A stretch of DNA of 64,000 bases, from positions 62,001-126,000 of the forward strand of contig JBAOHO010000021.1 in the NCBI GenBank assembly GCA_037045355.1, read 5' to 3'. This DNA comes from Candidatus Nanopelagicales bacterium. Lineage in GTDB: Bacteria > Actinomycetota > Actinomycetes > S36-B12 > GCA-2699445. The notes below the pieces were generated by a model. That model saw only the letters and a program-made list of their open reading frames with translations, made no database searches and was not told the DNA's origin. A program made the translations under genes and the position numbers. How positions within the stretch are numbered: position 1 is the stretch's first letter; each line of letters starts with the position of its first letter. Of this stretch, positions 53,255 through 62,838 are shown piece after piece.

Positions 53255-54514
53255 TCAGGACAAGGCGGCGCGCATCGCCGCCAACTTGACCTCTGACTCC
53301 CGCAGCTCTGCTTGACTGTCCGAGTCGGCCACCAGTCCGCACCCCGCGAACAGGCGCGCTGTCTGCAGGTCATCGTCGAACTGCGCGCATCGCAAGGCGA
53401 TCGCGAACTCCCCGTCGCCGTTGGCATCGAACCACCCGACCGGACCGCTGTAGCGGCCGCGGTCGATGTCCTCCAACTCACCGATGACCGCACTCGCCCG
53501 TTCGGTGGGAGTCCCACAGATGGCGGCGGTGGGGTGCAGGCTCGCGGCCAAGACCAGTGCACTCGACCCGTCCGCCAGACTCCCGGTGACGTCAGTGGCG
53601 AGGTGCTGCACGTTGGCGAGACGCAGCACGGACGGCTCATCCGGCACGGACAGATCCGTGCAGTGGACCGCGAGAGCGTGCGCCACCGAGCGGACTGCGT
53701 AGTCGTGTTCGTCGAGGTCCTTGCTGCTTGCCTTCAGTACCCGGGCCGCGGCCGAGTCTGTGCGACTCGATGTGGTCGCGGCGATCGACCCCGCCAGTAC
53801 GCGGGACATGACGTTGTCGCGGGAACGCCGCACCAGGAGCTCCGGAGTGGCGCCGACCAGTCCTTGGATGTGAAACGTCCAGCACTCGGGATACCGCTGG
53901 CCGAGTCGCCGCAGCACGACCTCCAACGGGACCGGACCATCGAACCGGGCGCGCAACTCACGGGCCAGGACAACCTTGTCCAGCTCACCCGCGGCAATGC
54001 GTTTGACGGCTTCGTCGACCGCAGCGGTCCATCGGGAGGCCGACGCCGTGTCGTCGTCCCAAGTGACAGCCGGGAAAGGGGACTCGCGTGGTTCGTCGAC
54101 CAGATCGCCGAGTCCCGTGGGCGTGGCGATGAACGGGGGGTCGACATCGTCGTGCGACCACACGTCCGTGCGCCAAGACATCGAGCCCCGCGACCCGACG
54201 AGTGTCCGCGGGATCACGACCACGGACTCGTCCGCCGCGTCATCGAAGGTGAAGGAGGCGAAAGCGACGGGGCCCGCACCGACCACTCCCGACGAGTCGT
54301 GGACCTGGGCTTGGGCCAACCACTGGCTGACCCACCGCTGGGCCCGGCTGAACCGTTCCGCACCTCGGAACTGAGCCGATGCGGCCACCCCGAAACCGAC
54401 CATGCCCTCGCCATTTCGGACCCACGCGACGGTCGGGGTCTGGCGCCATGGCGTGTCCAGGAGGTCGACCGGGGCGGCGAGTGCGCGGGTCCGGATCGGT
54501 CGGGAATTGGGCAC
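53255..54514 (-). CDS. menF: Isochorismate synthase
   Basis: Chorismate-utilising enzyme (419 residues) making isochorismate, the first step to menaquinone. The active-site lysine is in GELDKVVLARELRARFDG; other family motifs are FHIQGLVGATPELLVRRSRD, VLAGSIAATTSS, LHPTAAICGTPTERA and YSGPVGWFDANGDGEFAIAL. It could alternatively feed a siderophore pathway, but its place beside menD and menG argues for menaquinone. Confidence 0.93.
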   Translation of the reverse strand: MPNSRPIRTRALAAPVDLLDTPWRQTPTVAWVRNGEGMVGFGVAASAQFRGAERFSRAQRWVSQWLAQAQVHDSSGVVGAGPVAFASFTFDDAADESVVVIPRTLVGSRGSMSWRTDVWSHDDVDPPFIATPTGLGDLVDEPRESPFPAVTWDDDTASASRWTAAVDEAVKRIAAGELDKVVLARELRARFDGPVPLEVVLRRLGQRYPECWTFHIQGLVGATPELLVRRSRDNVMSRVLAGSIAATTSSRTDSAAARVLKASSKDLDEHDYAVRSVAHALAVHCTDLSVPDEPSVLRLANVQHLATDVTGSLADGSSALVLAASLHPTAAICGTPTERASAVIGELEDIDRGRYSGPVGWFDANGDGEFAIALRCAQFDDDLQTARLFAGCGLVADSDSQAELRESEVKLAAMRAALS

Positions 54515-54584
54515 GGACCAAGATTAGACGGATCACGCGTAGTAGGCAGATGCGCCGCGGCAGTGCGACTGGTTGGATGGTCCC

Positions 54585-55277
54585 GTGACTCGAGCCGACC
54601 TCGACAAGGACCCGCGGGCGGTGGCCGCCATGTTCGACGGGGTCGCCCGGCGCTACGACATCACCAACGACGTCCTGTCGTTCGGGCAGACGGCTCGTTG
54701 GCGCCACCAGGTCACCGACGCTCTGCAACCTCTGGCGGGCGCGATTGTCCTCGACCTCGCGGCGGGCACCGGAACGAGCAGTACACCGCTCATCGCCGGA
54801 GGGGCGCGCGTGGTGTCGTGCGACTTCTCGATCGGGATGCTGCAACAGGGCCGGCGCCGGTACCCGGCCCAGACGTTCGTCGCGGGCGACGCGCTGGCGC
54901 TGCCGTTCGCCGACAACTCCTTCGACGCGGTCACGATCTCCTTCGGGCTGCGCAACCTCACCGATTCGAAGCAGGGCCTACGCGAGATGGCCCGGGTGAC
55001 CAAACCGGGGGGGAGTCTGATCGTCTGCGAGTTCAGTACGCCCACGTGGGCTCCGTTTCGGACCCTGTACCTGGAGTACCTGATGAAGGCGCTGCCGGCA
55101 GTGGCAGGCACGACCTCGTCGAACCCCGAGGCCTACGTGTACCTGGCCGACTCGATTCGAGCCTGGCCCGACCAGCGACAGCTGGCCGAGGTCATCGCCG
55201 CGAGCGGATGGCGCGACGTCCGATACCGCAACCTGTCCGGCGGGATCGTGGCGCTGCACCGGGCCAGGTCGTCGTGA
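54585..55277 (+). CDS. menG: Demethylmenaquinone methyltransferase
   Basis: SAM-dependent C-methyltransferase of 230 residues for the last menaquinone step. MFDGVARRYDITNDVLSFGQ and LDLAAGTGTSSTPLIAGGA are the MenG/UbiE and SAM motifs; FADNSFDAVTISFGLRNLTD and KPGGSLIVCEFSTP follow. Start GTG 54585 (a TTG at 54573 is also in frame). It is divergent from menF and followed after ~180 bp by the nuo operon. Confidence 0.95.
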   Translation: MTRADLDKDPRAVAAMFDGVARRYDITNDVLSFGQTARWRHQVTDALQPLAGAIVLDLAAGTGTSSTPLIAGGARVVSCDFSIGMLQQGRRRYPAQTFVAGDALALPFADNSFDAVTISFGLRNLTDSKQGLREMARVTKPGGSLIVCEFSTPTWAPFRTLYLEYLMKALPAVAGTTSSNPEAYVYLADSIRAWPDQRQLAEVIAASGWRDVRYRNLSGGIVALHRARSS

Positions 55278-55455
55278 TGGGCGAGCCCCGGGGAGCCCGC
55301 CCGAAGCGCAATCCCGATGCCCCTCGATGTGGTCCACGCAAACTCACTAGACTCTGGCTCGTGAATGGTTTCACAAGCCTCGGCCCGGATCCTTCGGTTG
55401 TGGCGCATCGGGGCGTCCTGCTCCCTAGGATGAGCCCGACCGGTGGGAGGAGCGA

Positions 55456-55815
55456 GTGAACGTCTACATCCCCTTGCTGACGCTGGCGGGACTGGCGGCT
55501 CTGTTCGCGCTGTTTTCGATCACGATGGCCTCGCTCACGGGCCCCAAGCGATACAACCGCGCCAAGGTCGACGCCTACGAATGCGGGATCGAACCCACGC
55601 CCCAGCCGGTGGGTGGCGGCAAGTTCCCGGTGAAGTACTACCTGACGGCGATGATGTTCATCATCTTCGACATCGAGATCGTCTTCCTGTACCCGTGGGC
55701 GGTGTACTTCGACGCGCTCGGCATGTTCGGGTTCCTCGCCATGCTGCTGTTCTTGATCAACCTCACGATTCCCTACGTGTACGAATGGCGCCGCGGCGGA
55801 TTGGACTGGGACTGA
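55456..55815 (+). CDS. nuoA: NADH-quinone oxidoreductase subunit A
   Basis: Three-helix membrane subunit of Complex I (119 residues). KVDAYECGIEPTPQPVGGGK and FPVKYYLTAMMFIIFDIEIV are the family signature. The start is GTG 55456 behind GGGAGGAGC. First gene of the nuo operon; nuoB starts after one base. Confidence 0.96.
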   Translation: MNVYIPLLTLAGLAALFALFSITMASLTGPKRYNRAKVDAYECGIEPTPQPVGGGKFPVKYYLTAMMFIIFDIEIVFLYPWAVYFDALGMFGFLAMLLFLINLTIPYVYEWRRGGLDWD

Positions 55816-55816
55816 C

Positions 55817-56371
55817 ATGGGTCTGGAAGAGAAGCTCCCCTCCGGTTTTCTGCTGACCACAGTCCAAGGGGTCGCAGGGTATGCGCGCAAAGGGTCTCTT
55901 TGGCCGGCCACCTTCGGCCTCGCCTGCTGTGCCATCGAGATGATGGCCACCGGAGCCGGCCGCTACGACCTCGCCCGGTTCGGCATGGAGGTCTTCCGCC
56001 CTTCTCCCCGGCAGGCGGATCTGATGATCGTCGCCGGTCGGGTCAGCCAGAAGATGGCGCCGGTGCTGCGTCAGATCTACGACCAGATGCCCAACCCCAA
56101 GTGGGTCATCGCCATGGGTGCCTGCGCGTCGAGTGGGGGCATGTTCAACAACTACGCGGTCGTCCAAGGTGTCGACCATGTGGTCCCGGTCGACATCTAC
56201 CTGCCGGGTTGTCCCCCCCGCCCCGAGATGCTGCAGGACGCGATCCTCAAGCTTCACGACCAGATCCAGCACACCAAGCTCGGTGCCAACCGCGAAGTCG
56301 AGGTCAGGGAACTCGAAGCCGCTGCTCTCACGGCCGAACCGACGTCCGACATGAAGGGGCTGCTGCGGTGA
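55817..56371 (+). CDS. nuoB: NADH-quinone oxidoreductase subunit B
   Basis: Subunit carrying the terminal N2 [4Fe-4S] cluster next to the quinone site. LWPATFGLACCAIEMMATGA holds the tandem cysteines, VIAMGACASSGGMF and DIYLPGCPPRPEML the other ligands. The 184-residue length is typical. Overlaps nuoC by four bases. Confidence 0.97.
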   Translation: MGLEEKLPSGFLLTTVQGVAGYARKGSLWPATFGLACCAIEMMATGAGRYDLARFGMEVFRPSPRQADLMIVAGRVSQKMAPVLRQIYDQMPNPKWVIAMGACASSGGMFNNYAVVQGVDHVVPVDIYLPGCPPRPEMLQDAILKLHDQIQHTKLGANREVEVRELEAAALTAEPTSDMKGLLR

Positions 56372-57093
56372 CCGACGAACCCCAGGTGGAGTCCACCACC
56401 GGCGCCGACCTCGCCGCTCCTTTCGATCAGTCACCCGAGGTCGTCGGGGTGCGACGCGGTTCGTTCGGGGTCTCCGGATCGGGGGACACCAGCGGTTTCG
56501 GTGGGCTCGTCGAGCCGATCGTGTGGCCCGCGCCCGCCAGTCGGCCCTTCGGCGAGCCATGGGATCACGTCACCGACGAGATCGAGTTGTCGCTGGCCGA
56601 CCGTGGGCTGCCCGCCACCGACGCGGTCGAACGTATCGTCATCGACCGGGGCGAGATCACGTACTACGTGCGCCGGGAGCACCTCGTCGCCTTCGCCACT
56701 ATGTTGCGAGACGAGCCCTCGCTACGGTTCGAGTGGTTGTCCGGAGTCTCCGGCGTGCACTACCCGGACCAGAAGGGCCGTGAGTTGCACGCGGTCTACG
56801 AGTTCCGGTCGATCACTCACGCACGCCGAATCCGCGTCGAAGTGACCTGTCCGGACGGCGACCCCCACATCCCGTCCATCGTCGCGGTGTATCCGACCAA
56901 CGACTGGCATGAGCGCGAGACCTACGACTTCTTCGGGATCGAGTTCGACGGTCACCCCGCGTTGACCCGAATCGAGATGCCCGACGACTGGGTCGGCCAT
57001 CCGCAGCGCAAGGACTACTCGCTCAACGGCATCCCCGTGGAATACAAAGGCGCCACCGTGCCGCCGCCGAACGAGCGGAGGAGCTACAACTGA
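56368..57093 (+). CDS. nuoC: NADH-quinone oxidoreductase subunit C
   Basis: Peripheral-arm subunit of 241 residues. The conserved core is LRDEPSLRFEWLSGVSGVHY, VYEFRSITHARRIRVEV, and WHERETYDFFGIEFDGHP with DWVGHPQRKDYSLNG. An N-terminal extension of ~60 residues (Asp/Gly/Ser-rich) precedes it, as in other actinobacteria. The start GTG overlaps the nuoB stop. Confidence 0.96.
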   Translation: MTDEPQVESTTGADLAAPFDQSPEVVGVRRGSFGVSGSGDTSGFGGLVEPIVWPAPASRPFGEPWDHVTDEIELSLADRGLPATDAVERIVIDRGEITYYVRREHLVAFATMLRDEPSLRFEWLSGVSGVHYPDQKGRELHAVYEFRSITHARRIRVEVTCPDGDPHIPSIVAVYPTNDWHERETYDFFGIEFDGHPALTRIEMPDDWVGHPQRKDYSLNGIPVEYKGATVPPPNERRSYN

Positions 57094-58404
57094 TGACCAG
57101 CACCATCCACGAGCCCGACGCCGACCGTGTGATCACCGTGACCGGGGGCGACTGGCAGACCGTGCTCCCGGCGCCTGAGGGCGAAGCCGAACGGGTCGTC
57201 ATCAACATGGGCCCCCAGCATCCTTCCACCCACGGTGTGCTGCGTCTGATCCTGGAACTCGAGGGGGAGTCCGTCACCGAGGCTCGCTGTGGCATCGGGT
57301 ACCTGCACACCGGCATCGAGAAGAACCTCGAGTTCCGCAGTTGGGTCCAGGGCGTCACGTTCGTGACCCGCATGGACTACCTGAGCCCGTTCTTCAACGA
57401 GACCGCCTATTGCCTCGGGAGTCGAGAAACTGCTGGGCATCACCGATGAGGTCCCGGACCGGGCCACGGTCATCCGCGTCATCCTGATGGAACTCAACCG
57501 GGTCGCCTCGCATTTGGTGGCGCTCGCGACCGGGGGTCTCGAACTAGGTGCCCTGACGGCCATGATCTTCGGATTCCGCGAACGGGAGTTGATCCTCGAC
57601 CTGTTCGAGATGATCACCGGTCTGCGCATGAACCACGCGTTCATCCGTCCGGGCGGGGTCGCGCAGGACCTTCCCGACGGCGCCGAGAAGCAGATCGCCG
57701 AGACCGTTGCCCTGGTCCGCAAACGACTGAAGGACACCGCCGACCTGTTGGTGGACAACGGCATCTGGATGGGCCGCACCGTAGGAATCGGCTACATGGA
57801 CCTGCAGGCGTGCATGGCGCTGGGCATGTCGGGGCCAGTGCTCCGGGCGACGGGGCTGCCGCACGATCTGCGCAAGTCCGACCCCTACTGCGGTTACGAG
57901 AACTATGAGTTCGAGGTGGCGACTGCGACGACATGCGACGTCTACGGCCGGTTCCTGATCCGTATCGCGGAGATGCACCAGTCCCTGAACATCGTCGACC
58001 AGGCGCTCGACCGGCTCAAGCCCGGACCGGTCATGGTGGCTGACAAGAAGATCGCCTGGCCCAGCCAGCTCGCGATCGGCCATGACGGCCAGGGCAACTC
58101 CCTGGAGCACATCCGGCACATCATGGGCGAATCGATGGAGGCGCTGATCCATCACTTCAAACTGGTCACCGAAGGCTTCCGGGTCCCGGTCGGTCAGGTG
58201 TATTCCGCCGTCGAGTCACCGCGCGGCGAACTCGGAGTCCACATGGTGTCCGACGGCGGTACTCGCCCCTACCGCGTGCACTATCGAGATCCCTCGTTCG
58301 CCAACCTCCAAGCGGTGCCGATCATGTGCGAAGGCGGCATGGTCGCCGATGTCGTCGCTGCTGTCGCCAGCATCGATCCGGTCATGGGCGGGGTCGATCG
58401 ATGA
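57093..58404 (+). CDS. nuoD: NADH-quinone oxidoreductase subunit D, one frame break
   Basis: Quinone-site subunit of Complex I. The first part has NMGPQHPSTHGVLRLILELE and GIGYLHTGIEKNLEFRSW; at ~57418 one extra base (CGGGAG) shifts the frame, after which GVEKLLGITDEVPDRATVIR and VILMELNRVASH continue to the stop. The C-terminal quinone-pocket region is ESPRGELGVHMVSDGGTRPY then RVHYRDPSFANL. The full product would be ~437 residues. An essential enzyme, so sequencing error is the likely cause. Confidence 0.95.
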
Positions 58405-58423
58405 GCACTGAAGGGTGTCACAC

Positions 58424-59074
58424 ATGCCGTTGACCGATCAGACTGCTGCGGAGTGCCGTGAACTCGCGGCGCGCTACCCGCAAGCCCGGTCCGCGTTGTT
58501 GCCGATGCTCCATCTGGTGCAGTCCGAAGCCGGCATGATCACGTCAGCCGGGATCGAGTTGTGCGCCGAGGTTCTGGACCTGACCACTGCCGAGGTCACG
58601 GCTGTTGCCACGTTCTACACGATGTACCGGCAGCACAGTCCCGGGGGGACCCACCACATCGGTGTCTGCGTCAACACCGGGTGCGGCTTGCTCGGAGGAG
58701 ACGCCGTCTACGACGCACTGGCACAGCGACTCGGTGTGGGCCACAACGAGACCACGGATGACGGTCAGTTCACCCTTGAGCGCATCGAATGCCAAGCGGC
58801 CTGCACCCATGCACCGGTCATGACCGTGGACTGGGAGTACTTCGACCGCACGACCGTCGCCGAAGCGATGCGGGTCATCGACGAACTCCAGGCCGGTAAC
58901 GAGGTCACCCCGACCCGCGGGCCGGTGGTGCGCGGATGGCGGGCGACCGAGCGCACTGTCGCCGGCATCGATGACGGTTTGGCCGACGAAGGTGGCGGAG
59001 CCGACGCGCTCATGCTCGCCGGGCTCGACGTGGCCAAGGAGCGGGGCATGACCGCCCCCGGGAAGGCGGACTGA
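58424..59074 (+). CDS. nuoE: NADH-quinone oxidoreductase subunit E
   Basis: [2Fe-2S] (N1a) subunit of the NADH-oxidising module. Cluster ligands lie in HIGVCVNTGCGLLGG and IECQAACTHAPVM. ATG 58424 follows GAAGGG by ~8 bp and is preferred to GTG 58415. The 216-residue length includes a ~55-residue C-terminal extension. The last base is shared with the nuoF start. Confidence 0.94.
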   Translation: MPLTDQTAAECRELAARYPQARSALLPMLHLVQSEAGMITSAGIELCAEVLDLTTAEVTAVATFYTMYRQHSPGGTHHIGVCVNTGCGLLGGDAVYDALAQRLGVGHNETTDDGQFTLERIECQAACTHAPVMTVDWEYFDRTTVAEAMRVIDELQAGNEVTPTRGPVVRGWRATERTVAGIDDGLADEGGGADALMLAGLDVAKERGMTAPGKAD

Positions 59075-60405
59075 TGCCCCTCACTCCGGTGCTCACGGCA
59101 CATTGGGACGAACCTGATTCCTACACGATCGACGCCTATCGGCGCCACGGCGGGTACACGGCCGTTGCCCAGGCGCTGCGCACCGACCCCGACGAGGTCA
59201 TCGCCACTGTCAAAGACTCCGGACTGCGGGGCAGAGGTGGTGCGGGATTCCCCACCGGACTGAAATGGAGTTTCGTTCCGCAGAACGACGGCAAACCCCA
59301 CTATCTCGTCGTCAATGGCGACGAATCCGAGCCTGGCGCCTGCAAGGACATCCCCCTGCTGTTGGCCAACCCGCACGCACTTGTCGAAGGCATCATCATC
59401 ACGTGCTGGGCGATCCGTTCGAACCACGCCTTCATCTACGTCCGAGGCGAGGTGCCCCAGCCGATCCGTCGGATTCGCCGTGCGGTCGAGGAGGCGCGTG
59501 CCGCGGGCCTCGTCGGAACCAACATCCTGGGTTCCGGACTGGACCTCGACATCGTGGTTCACGGCGGTGCCGGGGCTTACATCTGTGGTGAAGAGACCGC
59601 GCTGTTGGACTCCCTCGAAGGGCGTCGTGGCCAGCCGCGGCTCAAGCCCCCGTTCCCGGCCGTGGCCGGCCTGTACGCATCGCCCACCGTGGTCAACAAC
59701 GTCGAGACGATCTCGTCGGTGCCGTCGATCATCGCCAACGGGTCCGCCTGGTTCCGCCAGATGGGTACCGAGAAATCGCCGGGCTTCAAGGTGTGGGCAG
59801 TCTCCGGGCATGTCAATCGGCCGGGCATCTACGAAGCTCCCCTCGGCATCACGATGCGCGAACTGCTCGACTACGCCGGTGGGATGCGCGACAACCGAAA
59901 GGTCAAGTTCTGGCTCCCCGGTGGGTCGTCGGTGCCGATGCTGGTCGAGGAGCATCTGGACACCCCGATGACCTATGAGGACATGGCCGCGGCGGGCAGC
60001 ATGCTGGGCACCGGTACGCCCATGTTGTTCGACGACACCACCAGCGTGGTCAAGGCCGTCACCAGATGGCTGGAGTTCTACAAGCACGAATCATGTGGCA
60101 AGTGCACTCCCTGTCGCGAGGGAACATTCTGGATCACGGGCAGCCTCAAGAAGTTCGAAGAGGGCCAGGGCGAGGCGGCCCAGGTCGACACACTGGTCGA
60201 GTTGTGCAACCAGATCATGGGTCGGTCCTTCTGCGCCTTGGGCGACGCCGCGGCGACTCCCTACCCGGCTGCCCTGAAGTACTTCCGAGCGGAGTTCGAG
60301 GCGGCGCTGACGCAATCCGCCGACGACGCTTTCGACCCGACCGCCACCATGGTCATCCCCAGCCCGAGCAAGACCGACGCCAGTTTGAGTGGGGTGGGTG
60401 CATGA
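59074..60405 (+). CDS. nuoF: NADH-quinone oxidoreductase subunit F
   Basis: NADH- and FMN-binding subunit, 443 residues. GLRGRGGAGFPTGLKWSFVP is the NADH motif, NGDESEPGACKDIPLLLANP the FMN motif, GAYICGEETALLDSLEG follows, and the N3 [4Fe-4S] ligands are in ESCGKCTPCREGT. The ATG overlaps the nuoE stop by one base and nuoG by four. Confidence 0.97.
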   Translation: MPLTPVLTAHWDEPDSYTIDAYRRHGGYTAVAQALRTDPDEVIATVKDSGLRGRGGAGFPTGLKWSFVPQNDGKPHYLVVNGDESEPGACKDIPLLLANPHALVEGIIITCWAIRSNHAFIYVRGEVPQPIRRIRRAVEEARAAGLVGTNILGSGLDLDIVVHGGAGAYICGEETALLDSLEGRRGQPRLKPPFPAVAGLYASPTVVNNVETISSVPSIIANGSAWFRQMGTEKSPGFKVWAVSGHVNRPGIYEAPLGITMRELLDYAGGMRDNRKVKFWLPGGSSVPMLVEEHLDTPMTYEDMAAAGSMLGTGTPMLFDDTTSVVKAVTRWLEFYKHESCGKCTPCREGTFWITGSLKKFEEGQGEAAQVDTLVELCNQIMGRSFCALGDAAATPYPAALKYFRAEFEAALTQSADDAFDPTATMVIPSPSKTDASLSGVGA

Positions 60406-62834
60406 CCACGACATCCGACGCGAACCAGCAGGCAGCTGCGGTGGAAGACATGGTCACAGGCACCATCGACGGCACCGAGGTGACCGTGCCCAAAGGCACC
60501 ATGATCATCAGGGCCGCGGAACTCATGGGAGTCGAGGTCCCGCGGTTCTGCGACCACCCCCTGCTGGATCCGGTGGCGGCCTGCCGCGCGTGCCTCGTCG
60601 AGATCGAAGGCATGCCGAAACCGCAACCGTCCTGCGCCATCCCGCTCGGTGACGGCATGGTCGTCAAGACCCAGCACGGCAGCGAGGTCGCAGCGAAGGC
60701 GCAAGAGGGAGTGATGGAGTTCCTCCTGATCAATCACCCTCTCGACTGTCCCGTCTGTGACAAGGGCGGGGAATGCCCCCTGCAGAACCAGTCCATGGCC
60801 GTCGGTCGTGGGGAGTCCCGCTTCGACCTGGCCAAGCGCCAGTTCCCGAAGCCGATCAACATCAGCACCCAGATCCTGCTCGACCGGGAACGGTGCGTCA
60901 TGTGTCAGCGATGCACCCGCTTCGCCGACGAGATCGCGGGCGACCCGTTCATCGAACTCGTGCAGCGGGGAGCGCAGCAGCAGATCGGCATCGGGGAGGA
61001 GCCGTTCGATTCGTACTTCTCCGGCAACACGATCCAGATCTGTCCGGTCGGGGCTCTCACGAGCGCGGAGTACCGGTTCCGATCACGACCCTTCGACCTC
61101 GTCAGCGTCCCCACGACATGCGAACACTGCGCATCGGGTTGCGCCTTGCGCACCGACTTCCGACACGGAAACGTCATGCGGCGCTACGCCTGGGACGACC
61201 CCGAGGTCAACGAAGAGTGGAACTGCGACAAGGGTCGGTTCGCGTTCCCGTATCTCTCCAACGATCGGTTGGAGCAGCCGCTCGTCCGAGAGGACGGAGC
61301 GCTGCGGCCGGCGTCGTGGCCCGAGGCTCTACGCCGCGCGGCAGAGGGGCTCAGCGCCGCTGTCGGCCGGGCCGCCGTGCTCACCGGCGGCCGCTTGACA
61401 CTCGAGGACGCCTACGCCTATTCCCGGTTCGCTCGGGTCGCACTGCGCAGCGACGACATCGATATGCGCGCTCGAGAGATCGGCCCCGACGAGGTCGGCT
61501 TCCTCACCGCTCGAGTAGCGGGAACGGCGGGACCGACCTACGCGCAGTTGGAGGCCGCCCCGGTTGTCCTCCTCGTCGCCTTGGAACCCGAAGAAGAGTC
61601 ACCCATCGTGTACCTGCGGCTGCGCAAGGCCGTCCGCCGCAACGCGACGCCGATCGTGTCGGTGGCGCCGTTCGCGACCCGCTCCCTGCACAAGATGTCC
61701 GGGCGCTTGGTCACAGCCGTCCCCGGGGCCGAGGCGCAGTCTCTCGCCAACCTTCCCTCCGATGTCAGTTCACTGCTGGGCCAACCCGGTGCCGTGATCC
61801 TGGTCGGCGAACGTGCTGCCGGATCTCCCGGAACCCTGGCGGCGGTGGCGGCGTTGGCCGACGACACCGGTGCCACCATCGGCTGGGTGCCGAGGCGCGC
61901 GGGGGAGCGCGGTGCCCTCGATGCCGGTTGCCTTCCCGGACTGCTCCCGGGTGGCCGACCGCTCACCGACCCGGTCGCCCGCCGTGAGGTCGCGGGGGTG
62001 TGGGGTGTGGCAGCCGATGATCTGCCCGCTGCCGCCGGTCGTTGTCTGCCCGACATCGTCGCGATGATCGCCGCCGACGCCGCCGTCGAACATGGCGATG
62101 ACGAGGACTACCTGCCGCAACTCGGCGCTCTGGTGGTCGCCGGAGTCGAGGTGGACGACGTTCCCGACTCCGACGCGCTGCTCCAGGCACTGACGGATGT
62201 TCCGTTCCTGGTAGCGATGGAGACTCGGCCCTCGCAGGTCACGGCGCTGGCCGATGTCGTCTTCCCGGTGGCGGTGGTCACCGAGAAGGCCGGCACCTTC
62301 GTGGACTGGGAGGGGCGGCGCCGACCGTTCGCTCGGGCCTTCCCCGACACATCGACATTCCCCGACGCCGAGGTCCTGGCCCTGCTCACGGACTACATGG
62401 ATCTCGACGCCGCACCCCGCGAAGTCGATCGGCTGAGATCCGAGTTGGACGGGTTGGGGGCCTGGAGCGGCACGCGCACCTGGGCCGGTGAGGAATCACC
62501 GGGTACACCCCCAACCTCCGAGCCCGGCCAGGCGGTGCTCGCGACCTGGCGCTTGCTGTTGGACCTCGGCATCATGCAGGACGGTGAGCCGTACCTGGCC
62601 GGAACACGGCAGCCGACAGTGGCCCGCGTGAGTGCTGCCACAGCTGCTGGTGTCGGGGTCGCGGAGGGCGAGCCGATCACGGTGAGCACGGACCACGGCG
62701 CCATCACCCTGGCGGCTGTCATCACCGACATGCCCGACGGAATCGTGTGGTTACCGACGAATTCCGTCGACTCCCGGGTGGGCGTCACACTTCGCGCCAC
62801 CGCGGGCGATAGCGTGCGGCTGGGAAGGAGATGA
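60402..62834 (+). CDS. nuoG: NADH-quinone oxidoreductase subunit G
   Basis: Large iron-sulfur subunit of 810 residues. The N-terminal [2Fe-2S] domain has VPRFCDHPLLDPVAACRACL; HPLDCPVCDKGGECPLQNQS and RCVMCQRCTRFADEI carry the N4/N5 clusters; CEHCASGCALRTDFRHGNVM is the extra N7 site. The C-terminal half is a degenerate molybdopterin fold without cofactor residues. The start ATG 60402 overlaps the nuoF stop; an open extension upstream is a shadow of nuoF. Confidence 0.95.
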   Translation: MTTTSDANQQAAAVEDMVTGTIDGTEVTVPKGTMIIRAAELMGVEVPRFCDHPLLDPVAACRACLVEIEGMPKPQPSCAIPLGDGMVVKTQHGSEVAAKAQEGVMEFLLINHPLDCPVCDKGGECPLQNQSMAVGRGESRFDLAKRQFPKPINISTQILLDRERCVMCQRCTRFADEIAGDPFIELVQRGAQQQIGIGEEPFDSYFSGNTIQICPVGALTSAEYRFRSRPFDLVSVPTTCEHCASGCALRTDFRHGNVMRRYAWDDPEVNEEWNCDKGRFAFPYLSNDRLEQPLVREDGALRPASWPEALRRAAEGLSAAVGRAAVLTGGRLTLEDAYAYSRFARVALRSDDIDMRAREIGPDEVGFLTARVAGTAGPTYAQLEAAPVVLLVALEPEEESPIVYLRLRKAVRRNATPIVSVAPFATRSLHKMSGRLVTAVPGAEAQSLANLPSDVSSLLGQPGAVILVGERAAGSPGTLAAVAALADDTGATIGWVPRRAGERGALDAGCLPGLLPGGRPLTDPVARREVAGVWGVAADDLPAAAGRCLPDIVAMIAADAAVEHGDDEDYLPQLGALVVAGVEVDDVPDSDALLQALTDVPFLVAMETRPSQVTALADVVFPVAVVTEKAGTFVDWEGRRRPFARAFPDTSTFPDAEVLALLTDYMDLDAAPREVDRLRSELDGLGAWSGTRTWAGEESPGTPPTSEPGQAVLATWRLLLDLGIMQDGEPYLAGTRQPTVARVSAATAAGVGVAEGEPITVSTDHGAITLAAVITDMPDGIVWLPTNSVDSRVGVTLRATAGDSVRLGRR

Positions 62835-62838
62835 GCCG